DNA of 64,000 nucleotides from Chitinophaga ginsengisoli (GTDB lineage: Bacteria > Bacteroidota > Bacteroidia > Chitinophagales > Chitinophagaceae): NCBI RefSeq assembly GCF_003014595.1, contig NZ_PYGK01000007.1:124001-188000 (forward strand). Direction: 5' to 3'. Below are positions 16,073 through 24,285 of the stretch, piece by piece (the first letter of the stretch is position 1; each line of letters starts with the position of its first letter). Made by a program: the position numbers and the translations under genes. The notes beneath the pieces are model-generated. The model saw nothing but the letters and a program-made list of their open reading frames with translations. It was not told the origin of the DNA and did not search any database.

Positions 16073-17044
16073 TCATCCCAGGCGCTCCGCTTCTTTCTTC
16101 ACATCTCCCGATACAGTCATATTCAGCTTCTGGAGCTCCAATATCGTCGTATTACCTGTTTCCCGGTACATTGGTACAAAGCGCCGGTTGAACTGTATTT
16201 CTTCCCAGGTATAAGAGGTCCGTTTTAGTACAGAATTGGAGAATACATCGTCAAATCCCCGCACCGTTACATAGATCTCAACATCGGCTGTTTTTATATC
16301 CTCTTCGTTAAGGCCCAGCAGGGGACTGTCTGCATCAATGGCATGTACTACGGTCCAGTTCATAGGCAGGTTCTGGATACGACTGCGTTCCAGGGCCAGC
16401 TCGAAGAACCGGTATGCTGTCTTACCATCCTCTTGCACCAGTAAGGCGATGTTAGCCTGGACAGTCACATCAGTGAGGGTATGCATGTTTTTGTAGGAGG
16501 CAAAGCGGAACATCAGGCCCATTTTCTCCTTGTAAGGAGCTATTACGGCTATGTCACTGAATTTCAGGAAGGCTTTGGGCTTGGAAAAACGTCCATAGAT
16601 CAAACCCGTGAAAACTGCGAGATAGAGGAAACCGTTCAGTGCTTCTACAGAGGCTACCAGGTTGGCGCCATCCCCGATGGGGTTCACACGCCCATAACCT
16701 ACCGTGGTAAATGTCTCTGTGCTGAAGAAATAGATCTCTTTGAACACCTGCCACTCCGATGTACCTACGATGCCCTGGAACTGATGTGCACCAAGTGCCA
16801 GGTAGATCAACGTATACATCAGGTTAACAGATACGAAAAAGACGATGATGGCAAGGAAAAATTTCCAGCCAGGCAGGTTGAGCAAGGTATGATAAATACT
16901 CACACGTTCCCATACCGGTATGCCTTCCTTGCGCAGGTTAAAGGTGCCATCCCGGTTTATAAAGCGACCCACATAACTGTTGGAGTTGCTGCCAAAACCG
17001 GTGTCGTCATTGGCCCTGGAAAAGGGATTGATACGTAAAGCCAT
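16073..17044 (-). CDS. Inward-rectifier type potassium channel (KirBac-like)
   Basis: A 323-residue channel subunit. Two membrane helices (LAIIVFFVSVNLMYTLIYLAL and NGFLYLAVFTGLIYG, given here as landmarks) flank a pore helix and selectivity filter TTVGYG at about 113-118. The C-terminal 190 residues are the beta-rich cytoplasmic Kir domain. The N-terminal slide helix carries VSIYHTLLNLPGWKF. The start at 17044 (MALRINPF) is preferred to 17068 because a TAGCTTTG promoter box overlaps the longer start. It acts in the inner membrane and conducts K+. It is a single gene. Confidence 0.92.
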   Translation of the reverse strand: MALRINPFSRANDDTGFGSNSNSYVGRFINRDGTFNLRKEGIPVWERVSIYHTLLNLPGWKFFLAIIVFFVSVNLMYTLIYLALGAHQFQGIVGTSEWQVFKEIYFFSTETFTTVGYGRVNPIGDGANLVASVEALNGFLYLAVFTGLIYGRFSKPKAFLKFSDIAVIAPYKEKMGLMFRFASYKNMHTLTDVTVQANIALLVQEDGKTAYRFFELALERSRIQNLPMNWTVVHAIDADSPLLGLNEEDIKTADVEIYVTVRGFDDVFSNSVLKRTSYTWEEIQFNRRFVPMYRETGNTTILELQKLNMTVSGDVKKEAERLG

Positions 17045-17065
17045 ATAAGGGAAATCTTTATATGG

Positions 17066-17073
17066 CAAAGCTA
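17066..17073 (-). promoter_or_regulatory. Bacteroidota -7 promoter box for the Kir channel gene
   Basis: CAAAGCTA on the plus strand reads TAGCTTTG on the minus strand, an exact TAnnTTTG match, 21 bases before the preferred ATG. A matching upstream TTG is not seen. It supports the shorter start of the channel gene. Confidence 0.4.
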
Positions 17074-17115
17074 AAGTTTAGATTTGATTTTTTCTCCTGC
17101 CTGGCCGGTTATATG

Positions 17116-17574
17116 TCAGTTGCCTGCTTTACGTGACTTATCAAAATCGCCTTTACCGGTGGTGAAATAAGAGAACAGACTTGTCTGGATCCAGTGCGTC
17201 CAGCCTTTTTCACAGTCCTTGTAACATTCAACATCCGGCGTAAGACCTTCATGTTTGAAATTCAGTTCTGTAATGCCATCACTCTCCCTGAGATCAAAAA
17301 CCAATTTCGTATTGGCCCATTCCTTTTTATCGGAATACCAGGGCATATAACAATCTGTAACTAACCAGACCACCCTTTTGCCGGGGATCAGTTCTGTTAC
17401 TGTAAAGTTGAAGAAGGCATCTTCCCCCATCCTGATTACAAACTTATCATCTTGTTTTTCGGAGTTTCCGCTAAAGGTAACTCCCCACCACCCTGGTAAA
17501 TTGCTGATTTTTTTTGTGGCCTCACCTGCGCTGATCTTTGCCGCAATGCTGCTGTTGAAGTGATTGTTTTCCAT
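17116..17574 (-). CDS. SRPBCC (START/AHSA1-like) domain protein
   Basis: A 152-residue protein of the helix-grip fold. Recognisable parts are the early LPGWWG, the central VTELIPGKRVVWLVTDC and the strand pair TELNFKHEGL, then the long C-terminal helix (CEKGWTHWIQTSLFSYF). Such proteins bind hydrophobic ligands or act in stress responses, and no specific ligand can be inferred. The AraC gene at 17636 lies 61 bp upstream in the same direction and may control it. Confidence 0.85.
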   Translation of the reverse strand: MENNHFNSSIAAKISAGEATKKISNLPGWWGVTFSGNSEKQDDKFVIRMGEDAFFNFTVTELIPGKRVVWLVTDCYMPWYSDKKEWANTKLVFDLRESDGITELNFKHEGLTPDVECYKDCEKGWTHWIQTSLFSYFTTGKGDFDKSRKAGN

Positions 17575-17635
17575 GGTATTGCTTTTTTAAGCAAAGGTCG
17601 GATGATGGCAGTGGGAAGTATTGTACGAATCGGAA

Positions 17636-18466
17636 CTAGCTCCGGAAATTCCTGGTACTGAGTTCGTTCATGCTGTTTTGTAGTTCAGTGGGAGTGGTGC
17701 CGGTAAAGCGCTTAAAGGCCCTGAGGAAGTGGGACTGGTCGTAATAATAGTGGTAGAGGTGTTGTTTTAAATGTTCGGGGGAGGCATCAGCCGAATAGGC
17801 CTGGTAGAAATGTTTGAAACGGACAATTTCTGCGAGGTTCTTAGCGCCGGTACCCAGATGCGCTGAGAATTTCCGGTGAAGCCAGCGGCTGCTATAACCG
17901 GTTTCCTTTTCAAGTTGTGCCACGGTGATCAGCCCCTGGGTTACTGTAATACGTTGGATACAATGGTCATAAATAGCATCAGCTGTAGATCTTTCGAGTT
18001 GTTTGAGGAGGAAGTTTTGCAGTAGCTGCAATTTCAGGGAGACATCTTCCGCGTCAGCTAATTGCGTGCGAAGTGCGCGTGTGAGGTTACTGCTCAGATC
18101 TGCCAGGTCTGCGATTTCGTTTTTGACTTCCGTATACTGTAAATGAAAGAAACGGTAGGCGCCGAGCGGATTGAATTCAATGATGATGGTTCCGGTCTGT
18201 GCATCCTCATAGGGATCCAGGGTGACTGGTGTGTCGATCAGGCCGGTCAGCGTCAGTTCATTTTCACGCTGCAGGAAAGGCTTGTTCCCCACATGAGCGG
18301 AAATGCCGTTGCGATAGGTCAGTGTTAATTTGAGATTTGTATTAGGAACAATCAACTTCTTTTCCTGTGCCGGAAGGCGGCCGCTGCTTTCGAATACCCA
18401 TATCTTTGCGATATATGGGCTCAGCAGCGGATGCGGAGTGACCGGCATGAAGCGGAAGTCTGTCAT
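17636..18466 (-). CDS. AraC family transcriptional regulator
   Basis: A 276-residue regulator. The N-terminal 150 residues form the cupin-like domain common in such proteins (HPLLSPYIAKIWVFE, GTIIIEFNPLGAYRFF). The C-terminal HTH pair is visible as VAQLEKETGYSSRWLHRKFS and DQSHFLRAFKRFTGTTP. It is upstream of, and co-directional with, the SRPBCC gene. The signal it senses is unknown. Confidence 0.9.
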   Translation of the reverse strand: MTDFRFMPVTPHPLLSPYIAKIWVFESSGRLPAQEKKLIVPNTNLKLTLTYRNGISAHVGNKPFLQRENELTLTGLIDTPVTLDPYEDAQTGTIIIEFNPLGAYRFFHLQYTEVKNEIADLADLSSNLTRALRTQLADAEDVSLKLQLLQNFLLKQLERSTADAIYDHCIQRITVTQGLITVAQLEKETGYSSRWLHRKFSAHLGTGAKNLAEIVRFKHFYQAYSADASPEHLKQHLYHYYYDQSHFLRAFKRFTGTTPTELQNSMNELSTRNFRS

Positions 18467-18565
18467 TTGGGAAGCAGTTGTTAATGCTACTTTAAAGTTA
18501 CGTTAAACGATGGATTTTGTCAGCAGATACTCCCTCTGAAAATAAGTGGCCATGACCGGTAAAAA

Positions 18566-19360
18566 CTATGGCAGGGTAATCTTGTCGCCAACGTGGATAG
18601 TGCCACTTCCCTGAAACAACAGATTCTGACCAAAGTATATCTTCTGATTTTTCGCACGATAGGTACTGAGCGTTTTCAACGGCTCTTTTGCCTTTACACC
18701 ACTTTCCTGATCGATGGTAGTAATGACGCAGCGGGCGCAGGGCTTTACACCGAAGAATTGTATATCTCCGATACTGAATTGTTGCATGTCGTCTTCCTGG
18801 AAAGGAAGTCCTCCTGTAAAAACAATATTCGGTCTGAATCGATTCATGGGTAAAGGTGAAGCCAGTCTGCTATTCAGATCATCAAGAGATGACTGCCCAA
18901 TGATCAGCAATGGATATCCATCAGAAAGACTGGTAATTTCGTCATTGTGGGCATATTTCTGATCGACTTTTCTTTGTGTGCCGTCAGGCATATATACCAG
19001 CCTGCAGGACATCTCCAGCTGGCGACTAAACCAGGCATCCGCTTCATCGCTGACGCGCTGCGCTATACAGTTGTCATCCCACACAGATACCATCATAGTT
19101 TCTGATGTCTGCGGTTCAAAAGCGATCACGATAAGATCTGTTGTTTTCTTATTGGTGATGAGCAGATTTTCGTCCTGGATAGTGGCCTGTAACAATGCCA
19201 TGGCAGGTATTTCCCGTTGAGAGAGAAAACGATTGTTGTCATCTATCAGCATCCATCTTCTATCGTATGTAAAACCACGATCGGTTAGTGTAGCCGATGG
19301 CAGGGAAAAGCCGCCTAATGACTTCACAGGATAAATATATAAGTCGCTAACAGTAAGCAT
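18566..19360 (-). CDS. MOSC domain-containing protein (YcbX/mARC-like)
   Basis: A 264-residue protein with the N-terminal MOSC_N beta-barrel (YIYPVKSLGG, DRGFTYDRRWMLID) and a C-terminal MOSC domain. The conserved Cys that ligates the molybdenum cofactor in this family is in VKPCARC (Cys208, Cys211), followed by TTIDQESG. Known relatives (YcbX, mARC) reduce N-hydroxylated compounds with electrons from a partner protein. No fused 2Fe-2S ferredoxin domain is present here, so a separate partner is needed. It is probably cytoplasmic. Confidence 0.88.
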   Translation of the reverse strand: MLTVSDLYIYPVKSLGGFSLPSATLTDRGFTYDRRWMLIDDNNRFLSQREIPAMALLQATIQDENLLITNKKTTDLIVIAFEPQTSETMMVSVWDDNCIAQRVSDEADAWFSRQLEMSCRLVYMPDGTQRKVDQKYAHNDEITSLSDGYPLLIIGQSSLDDLNSRLASPLPMNRFRPNIVFTGGLPFQEDDMQQFSIGDIQFFGVKPCARCVITTIDQESGVKAKEPLKTLSTYRAKNQKIYFGQNLLFQGSGTIHVGDKITLP

Positions 19361-19422
19361 AGGCCTAAAGGTACATAAAAAGTCAGTGTATCAGCATCCG
19401 ATCCTGTAACTGCAATTAAAGA

Positions 19423-19812
19423 TCATTCATCGATATCGTTTATGACGCCTTCTTCCTCCTCTGCCGGCTCCATGCCTGGTATTCCGTGCTCCTGCATCTG
19501 CGCCTGGCCCCAGAGGCTGATCATCTCAATGGAGGGGATAAGCTTGTTGCCATTTTGGGTGAGGGCGTATTCAACACGTGGGGGTACTTCCAGGTATACT
19601 TTTCGTGTGATCAGCGCATCCTCTTCCAGCTCACGCAATACCTGTGTGAGCATCTTGGGTGTAATACCCGATATGAGACGGCGTAGCTGTCCGTAACGCT
19701 TCACATCATTTCTCAAACACCATAAAATGCGGCCCTTGTATTTGCCACCGATACGTTGAAAAGCATAATCGACCGGGCATTTTGGCTGAGGCGTCACGTT
19801 TATTTTTGTCAT
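19423..19812 (-). CDS. HxlR family transcriptional regulator
   Basis: A 129-residue winged-helix protein. The HxlR pattern is clear: CPVDYAFQRIGGKYKGRILW, RYGQLRRLISGITPKMLTQ, LRELEEDALITRKVY, PPRVEYALTQNG. The single Cys in KCPVDYA is typical and in some relatives senses electrophiles or redox change. The gene is divergent from the MDR gene at 19934, and the 121-bp space between them carries promoters for both, so it probably controls that enzyme and itself. Confidence 0.92.
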   Translation of the reverse strand: MTKINVTPQPKCPVDYAFQRIGGKYKGRILWCLRNDVKRYGQLRRLISGITPKMLTQVLRELEEDALITRKVYLEVPPRVEYALTQNGNKLIPSIEMISLWGQAQMQEHGIPGMEPAEEEEGVINDIDE

Positions 19813-19815
19813 TTA

Positions 19816-19827
19816 CAAAATATTTTG
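19816..19827. promoter_or_regulatory. 12-bp perfect palindrome before hxlR-type gene, candidate operator
   Basis: CAAAATATTTTG is its own reverse complement and ends 4 bases before the ATG of the HxlR gene. It could be an autoregulatory operator. At this AT content a 12-bp palindrome may also be chance. Confidence 0.3.
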
Positions 19828-19884
19828 GTGCTGAATATCAACAATAGTATACAGTTGGTACCTAGGCTACTAAAAGGTGCATAC

Positions 19885-19916
19885 TTGACTCAAATATACT
19901 GACTGACCTAGATTTG
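19885..19916 (+). promoter_or_regulatory. Bacteroidota promoter of the MDR oxidoreductase gene
   Basis: TTG at 19885-19887, a 21-base spacer and TAGATTTG at 19909-19916 match the TTG-N19-21-TAnnTTTG consensus exactly. The box is 17 bases before the ATG at 19934, giving a very short leader. Inside the spacer, CAAATATA at 19891-19898 is a perfect -7 box for the opposite strand, so the divergent promoters probably overlap. Confidence 0.65.
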
Positions 19917-19933
19917 TTGCCTAAATATTTTTT

Positions 19934-20995
19934 ATGGAGACAATGCAAAAACAGTCTACTGCGTCATCCAGGGACAAGCAATCAGCCGGCATGAAAAGTT
20001 ATCATGTGCAGTATGGCGGAGGCCTTGCATCACTTACTGTGAAAGAACACGCAATACCCCAGCCGGGACGGAAAGAGGTATTGGTACGCATACATGCCAA
20101 CTCGCTTAGTTACCGCGACCTGATGATTCTCAGAGGCAATTATCCTTTGCCCGTGAAGCCGGATGTGGTGCCGGTATCTGATGGCGCCGGTGAGGTGGTG
20201 GCTATTGGCGAAGATGTTACACGTACCAAGCCGGGCGACCGTGTAATGGTGCAGATGTTCCCGCATTGGATCGATGGTCCTTTCGCCCTGGAACATGCAG
20301 CGCAGATAGGCGGTTCGCTGGATGGACTATTAACAGAATATGCGCTCGTAAGTGAAGATGCGATCGTACATATGCCTGCACATCTTTCGTACGAAGAAGC
20401 AGCCACTTTGCCCTGTGCTGCCCTTACTGCCTGGAATGCATTAACAGGAGGTAAGGCGCTGCAGACAGGTCAGACAGTATTAACACTGGGCTCAGGCGGT
20501 GTATCACTTTTTGCTATCCAGTTTGCGAAAATGATGGGCGCGCGAGTTATTGCCACTACATCCTCTGAAGAAAAAGCACAACGTTTAAAAGCAATGGGTG
20601 CAGATGAAGTGATCAACTATCGTATAACACCCGACTGGCATCGCGCTGTCCGGGAATTAACGAATGGCTACGGCGTAGATCAGATAGTGGAGGTGACAGG
20701 TGGTACGCTGGAGCAATCTATTCAGTCCATCGCCATCGAAGGACAGATCAACTTTGTGGGTCGTCTGGAGGCGGGTGCGCAAACCATCAATATCAATATG
20801 CTCTTCCAGAGTTGTGCATCTGTTCGTGTAGTGGCTGTGGGTAGTTGCGCGCAGTTCATTACTATGAATAAGGCGATTGAAGCAAATCAATTACGTCCTG
20901 TTATCGACAAGGTATTTTCCTTCGAAGAAGCTGCTACCGCTTTTGAATATCTGCAGGAAGGAAAGTATTTCGGTAAAATAGTGATCAGCCATTAA
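19934..20995 (+). CDS. Zinc-type alcohol dehydrogenase-like MDR oxidoreductase
   Basis: A 353-residue NAD(P)-dependent medium-chain reductase of the quinone oxidoreductase type. The substrate domain has YRDLMILRGNYP and PGDRVMVQMFP; the Rossmann domain has LGSGGVSLFAIQFAKMMGA and, further on, EKAQRLKAMGADEVINY. No structural zinc cysteine cluster is visible, so it is probably zinc-free. Starts at 19934 or at the second ATG 19943. The divergent HxlR gene is the likely repressor, a common arrangement for quinone or aldehyde detoxification; that role is inferred. Confidence 0.9.
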   Translation: METMQKQSTASSRDKQSAGMKSYHVQYGGGLASLTVKEHAIPQPGRKEVLVRIHANSLSYRDLMILRGNYPLPVKPDVVPVSDGAGEVVAIGEDVTRTKPGDRVMVQMFPHWIDGPFALEHAAQIGGSLDGLLTEYALVSEDAIVHMPAHLSYEEAATLPCAALTAWNALTGGKALQTGQTVLTLGSGGVSLFAIQFAKMMGARVIATTSSEEKAQRLKAMGADEVINYRITPDWHRAVRELTNGYGVDQIVEVTGGTLEQSIQSIAIEGQINFVGRLEAGAQTININMLFQSCASVRVVAVGSCAQFITMNKAIEANQLRPVIDKVFSFEEAATAFEYLQEGKYFGKIVISH

Positions 20996-21179
20996 TACCT
21001 GGGGAATGTTGGTGTAGAAAAATGGGTGTCCTGGATTTTCTCTGCCATTCAGCAAAGGCGACCTGGTAAACATAAGATCCGTTTGGGGGCTGTTGTGCGT
21101 ACGTCTTACCTGTATAAATAACAGATAAGAGCAGCATAATAAATACTGTTTCATAGATATATTAGTGGTCAATAATAAA

Positions 21180-21461
21180 CTACTCAGTGATACCTGATTT
21201 CAATGCAATCAGCAGCATCTCTTTTTGTTTGCCTTTCAGTTTGATCGAGCCTAAAGTTTGTGTAACGAAGTTGCCAGCCAGGCGTAAAGATGCCGCCAGA
21301 TCGCCAGAGACGATCACCTCCTGATTGAATTCCCTGCGCATATTCTGTATGCGGGAAGTCGTGTTCAATACATCGCTGGAGTAGGTGATATCTCTTTTGA
21401 TGATACCAGTTGCTTCAACTTGTAGGATGTCCTCCTGTTCATGAAGATTTTGCCTGCTCAA
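21180..21461 (-). pseudogene. Remnant of a class III adenylate/guanylate cyclase
   Basis: A 93-residue fragment that can only start at TTG 21461; a TGA lies five codons upstream. It reads GIIKRDITYSSDVLNTTSRIQ, then EVIVSGDLAASL, then LGSIKLKGKQKEMLLIAL, which is the C-terminal end of Bacteroidota cyclase domains (IKRDIVYSGDVLNTTARIQ and L-G-x-x-LKGK). The catalytic metal-binding Asp residues and the rest of the domain are missing, and the segment before GIIKRD is degenerate. It cannot make cAMP. Confidence 0.7.
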
Positions 21462-21505
21462 GATATCCCTTTTTCAGGTAAAATGGTACCGTCTGACGTT
21501 TGCAG

Positions 21506-21535
21506 AAAAGGCTGACCCTATGGCCAGCCCTTTTT
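21506..21535 (-). terminator. Intrinsic terminator after the PQQ dehydrogenase gene
   Basis: On the minus strand a stem of GGCTGGCC and GGTCAGCC (one mismatch, short loop) is preceded by A and followed by TTTTCTG. It lies 32 bases after the stop of the leftward PQQ dehydrogenase gene. Confidence 0.6.
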
Positions 21536-21566
21536 GAATACAGTCCTGATGTATCAAATGCAATAT

Positions 21567-22757
21567 TTAGTTCGCCGTAACACGGTATACGCTGTTCCCG
21601 GTATTGGATACAACATATACTTCTCCGCTTTCAGTTTCTCCGAAATCCACGATGCCTGTCGGAGAAAGTGTTTGCGTAGTAACAGTCCATCCGCTGGAAC
21701 CATTGGGGACAATCTTATAAAAGATGCCGGAATAGAAATCGGCACTCAGGTAACAGCCCTGCAGGGCAGGGTAGGCGGTGCCCCTGTAAACGACTCCTCC
21801 TGTGATACTTGCTGCAGGATTTTGTGTAGCATAAGCATGCACCGGGAAGGTATAATTTGTTCCATTACATCCGGAGGAATTATAGACAGCATTACCTTCA
21901 TAACAGCGCCAGCCGTAATTGGTGCCTGCGGTAACAGCGGCTGCACGGAAATTAATTTCCTCCCAGGAGTCCTGTCCTACATCGCCTATCCACATATCCT
22001 GCGTCGCTTTGTCAAAACTCCAGCGGTAAGGGTTACGTAGTCCGTATGCATATACTGCATTTGAAAAAGGGTTGCCCGGAGGAATAGTATAGTAGGGCGC
22101 AGTGGCAGAAGTATTGACGTTGAGACGTAATATTTTACCCAGCAACACAGCTGTGTTCTGCGCATTATTGGGAACGTCGCCTGCTCCGCCACCGTCACCG
22201 GTGGATAGATACAGGTAGCCATCCGTACCGAAGTGCAATTCTCCGCCGTTATGGTTTGCATTAGTGGGATGCGGAATGGTTAACACGATCACTTTTGATG
22301 CAGCATCCATGGTGTTCGGCGTACCGCTATTTACATGATACCTGGCCAGTTCAAGGTTGCCGGCTGTATTGGTATAATAGACGTATACAAACCCATTCGT
22401 TGCATAATTTGGGTGAAAGACCATACTGAGCAGCCCTCTTTCTCCGCTGGTGCTCAGGTTTGATACGGTGCCGAATACAGCAATAAAATTAAATGCAGAA
22501 TCATACACTCTGATGGTACCAGCTTTCTGCGGAATAAAAATGCGTTTACTACCGTCGCCGGCGTTCACAAATTGCATAGGTGCATTTAAACCGGAAGAAA
22601 TAACTGATGTCAGTGATATCTGAGGAGCGGCAGCCAGGGCCTTGGCTGGTGTCTTGTTTATCAGGTTATCTTCATCTGTTTTACAGCCTAGCATTAACGT
22701 TGTCATAATGGCTACGGACAACAGTTGTCGCGGAAATACACTTAATAGATTTTTCAT
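21567..22757 (-). CDS. PQQ-dependent sugar dehydrogenase (glucose/sorbosone type), lipoprotein
   Basis: A 396-residue exported protein. The lipobox MLGC places the acylated Cys near residue 25. The mature part is a six-bladed beta-propeller with the family signatures SSGLNAPMQFVNAGDG, ERGLLSMVFHPNYATNG, HNGGELHFGTDGYLY, STGDGGGAGD and the YGLRNPYRWSFD plus DVGQDSWEEIN blocks. Relatives oxidise aldose sugars with PQQ in the periplasm and pass electrons to the respiratory chain. The His-Asn pair in HNGGELHFG fits the catalytic base region. It is a single gene with its own terminator. Confidence 0.92.
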   Translation of the reverse strand: MKNLLSVFPRQLLSVAIMTTLMLGCKTDEDNLINKTPAKALAAAPQISLTSVISSGLNAPMQFVNAGDGSKRIFIPQKAGTIRVYDSAFNFIAVFGTVSNLSTSGERGLLSMVFHPNYATNGFVYVYYTNTAGNLELARYHVNSGTPNTMDAASKVIVLTIPHPTNANHNGGELHFGTDGYLYLSTGDGGGAGDVPNNAQNTAVLLGKILRLNVNTSATAPYYTIPPGNPFSNAVYAYGLRNPYRWSFDKATQDMWIGDVGQDSWEEINFRAAAVTAGTNYGWRCYEGNAVYNSSGCNGTNYTFPVHAYATQNPAASITGGVVYRGTAYPALQGCYLSADFYSGIFYKIVPNGSSGWTVTTQTLSPTGIVDFGETESGEVYVVSNTGNSVYRVTAN

Positions 22758-22930
22758 ACTTTGAGGGTTAAGATTGATAGTTAAAAAAGGGTTCGCATCA
22801 GGACTGATTCATGATAGTTTCCGTACTTTGGTATTCACTGTACTGTGCTAAATATACCCAATTTATCAAGAGTGGATGCGCCCTCTCAGCATATGAGATT
22901 TATTTTGTTGTATTGCTGGTATTTTACAGA

Positions 22931-23293
22931 TTATCCGCGCAAAATCTTATCCATTTTCCGTCCCTTTGCCAACTCATCCACTAACTTATCCAGGTATCGT
23001 ACCCGCTGGGTCAAAGGATTTGCGATTTCCTCTACGCGATACCCGCAGATCACCCCGGTAATGAGATGTGCATTGGGGTGTAGTGAAGCCTCCTGGAAGA
23101 ATGTTTCAAAAGTGACCATTTCTTTTATCAGTTCCTGTAGCTTTTTGTTGTCAAAGCCAGTCAGCCAGGTTATTACCTGGTCTAATTCTTCTTTTGTTCT
23201 GCCTTTCTTCTCCACTTTTGCGAGATACATCGGATAGACCAAGGCAAAGGTCATTTTTGCGATACGCTGATCTTGTGTGTTGGAACTGTCCAT
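22931..23293 (-). CDS. DUF2200 family protein
   Basis: A 120-residue cytoplasmic protein if started at the ATG at 23293; the longer frame to 23338 adds 15 residues with no family likeness. DUF2200 features are clear: RIAKMTFALVYPMYLAKVEKKGR, broken here as MTFALVYPMYLAKVEKKG, then VITWLTGFD and the VICGYRVEEIANPL block near the C-terminus. The family is uncharacterised. No operon partner. Confidence 0.88.
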   Translation of the reverse strand: MDSSNTQDQRIAKMTFALVYPMYLAKVEKKGRTKEELDQVITWLTGFDNKKLQELIKEMVTFETFFQEASLHPNAHLITGVICGYRVEEIANPLTQRVRYLDKLVDELAKGRKMDKILRG

Positions 23294-23405
23294 AAGTGGT
23301 ATTTTAATATTCTGGCTATTTGGGAGTTTGTAGGTCACCGGCTTCCGGAAGAAATATTATGATTTTCTTAGCAATATTAACAAAAAGGATGGTTATCTTC
23401 ATACT

Positions 23406-23927
23406 ATGATACGTGTCATCATTTTTATCGCAATTGTAATGTCGGCTATGGCTACAAAGGCTCAGTCCCCTCTGTTTTCCGGGGCTCAGAGCGGCATGCA
23501 GCCTGTGTTCAGAAACCCTGGTCAGGCAACCGATACTAATTACCTTCGGAAGAAATGGTTTGTCACAAGGTACGCCGGTATTTCCACCGGTTTTATTGCC
23601 TATAAGGGGGGAAGTACCAATTTCCTGTCGGCGCCTATGGAATTGCAGGTCAACCGGCAGCTTACCAATAATGTTATTGCGTTCGGCGGTGTATCGGCCA
23701 CACCTTATCTTTTTCAAAACAATAGTACGTTTTATCAACCTGCGATCGGCAAGAACTATGGTTTAATGCGGACGAACAATTTTGGTGTTAACCCTGCCGC
23801 CAGAATAGGTGTAATGTATATGAATAACGAAAGAACATTTTCTATTTCCGGTAGTATCAGTGTAAGCAGCAGTAGCTACCCTGGTTATTCTCCTGTTTAT
23901 GCTCCGGTTAATTCTCACGTGCAGTAG
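23406..23927 (+). CDS. Secreted protein of unknown function
   Basis: A 173-residue protein with a signal peptide (MIRVIIFIAIVMSAMATKAQ). The mature part has short alternating strands (VTRYAGISTGFIAYKGG, NNVIAFGGVSATPYLFQN, GVNPAARIGVMYMN, RTFSISGSISVSSS) and a Ser/Pro/Tyr-rich end. This could be a small outer-membrane barrel or a surface protein. No family recognised. It is divergent from the DUF2200 gene. Confidence 0.6.
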   Translation: MIRVIIFIAIVMSAMATKAQSPLFSGAQSGMQPVFRNPGQATDTNYLRKKWFVTRYAGISTGFIAYKGGSTNFLSAPMELQVNRQLTNNVIAFGGVSATPYLFQNNSTFYQPAIGKNYGLMRTNNFGVNPAARIGVMYMNNERTFSISGSISVSSSSYPGYSPVYAPVNSHVQ

Positions 23928-24285
23928 CAGCTGCCAACCCTTATTCCCTGTTTATTTTAACTGATCGCTTAAATGCCCGGAGGTTGGATATTGATTAAAA
24001 ATGATCTTATCCGAAACGTCCGACACTTGATATTGCTGATCACCTTCTTCACGTTGCCATTAGGGCAGTCATTGTAATAACTAAGAAACAATTTGCCTGG
24101 AAAGAAACAGGTAGCTAGAATCATATGAAAAATGTGATGTAGGTCACGCTGTGCCCGCGAATTTCTACCGTACTTTGCTCCGGGAATTGGGACTATATCT
24201 AGTAACAGGACAACTCAGCAATTCAGGCCCCAGCGCTATATCAACTGATTGGTCAGCAAAAGGAGGGGACAAAATAAATAATGTT
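23928..24285. other. Intergenic region with CRP-like palindrome
   Basis: No gene accepted. An open frame beginning at GTG 24151 runs in phase into the aldo/keto reductase, but its first 45 codons show no family likeness. The region carries a CRP-like site at 24133-24148. Confidence 0.5.
24133..24148. promoter_or_regulatory. CRP/FNR-like palindrome
   Basis: TGTGA, six bases, TCACG: nine of ten positions match the CRP consensus TGTGA-N6-TCACA. It lies 137 bases upstream of the aldo/keto reductase ATG. Bacteroidota have CRP/FNR family proteins, but this site type is best known from proteobacteria, so binding is an inference. Confidence 0.3.

Noticed and set aside
20891..21172. Leftward 93-codon frame with a hydrophobic start (MKQYLLCCSYLLFIQ)
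   Set aside because: Its second half lies antisense to the end of the MDR gene and the sequence has no family likeness; the hydrophobic stretch alone is not enough.
24151..24285. N-terminal extension of the aldo/keto reductase from GTG 24151
   Set aside because: The added 45 residues have no family likeness and a CRP-like site lies just before them; ATG 24286 gives the normal length.
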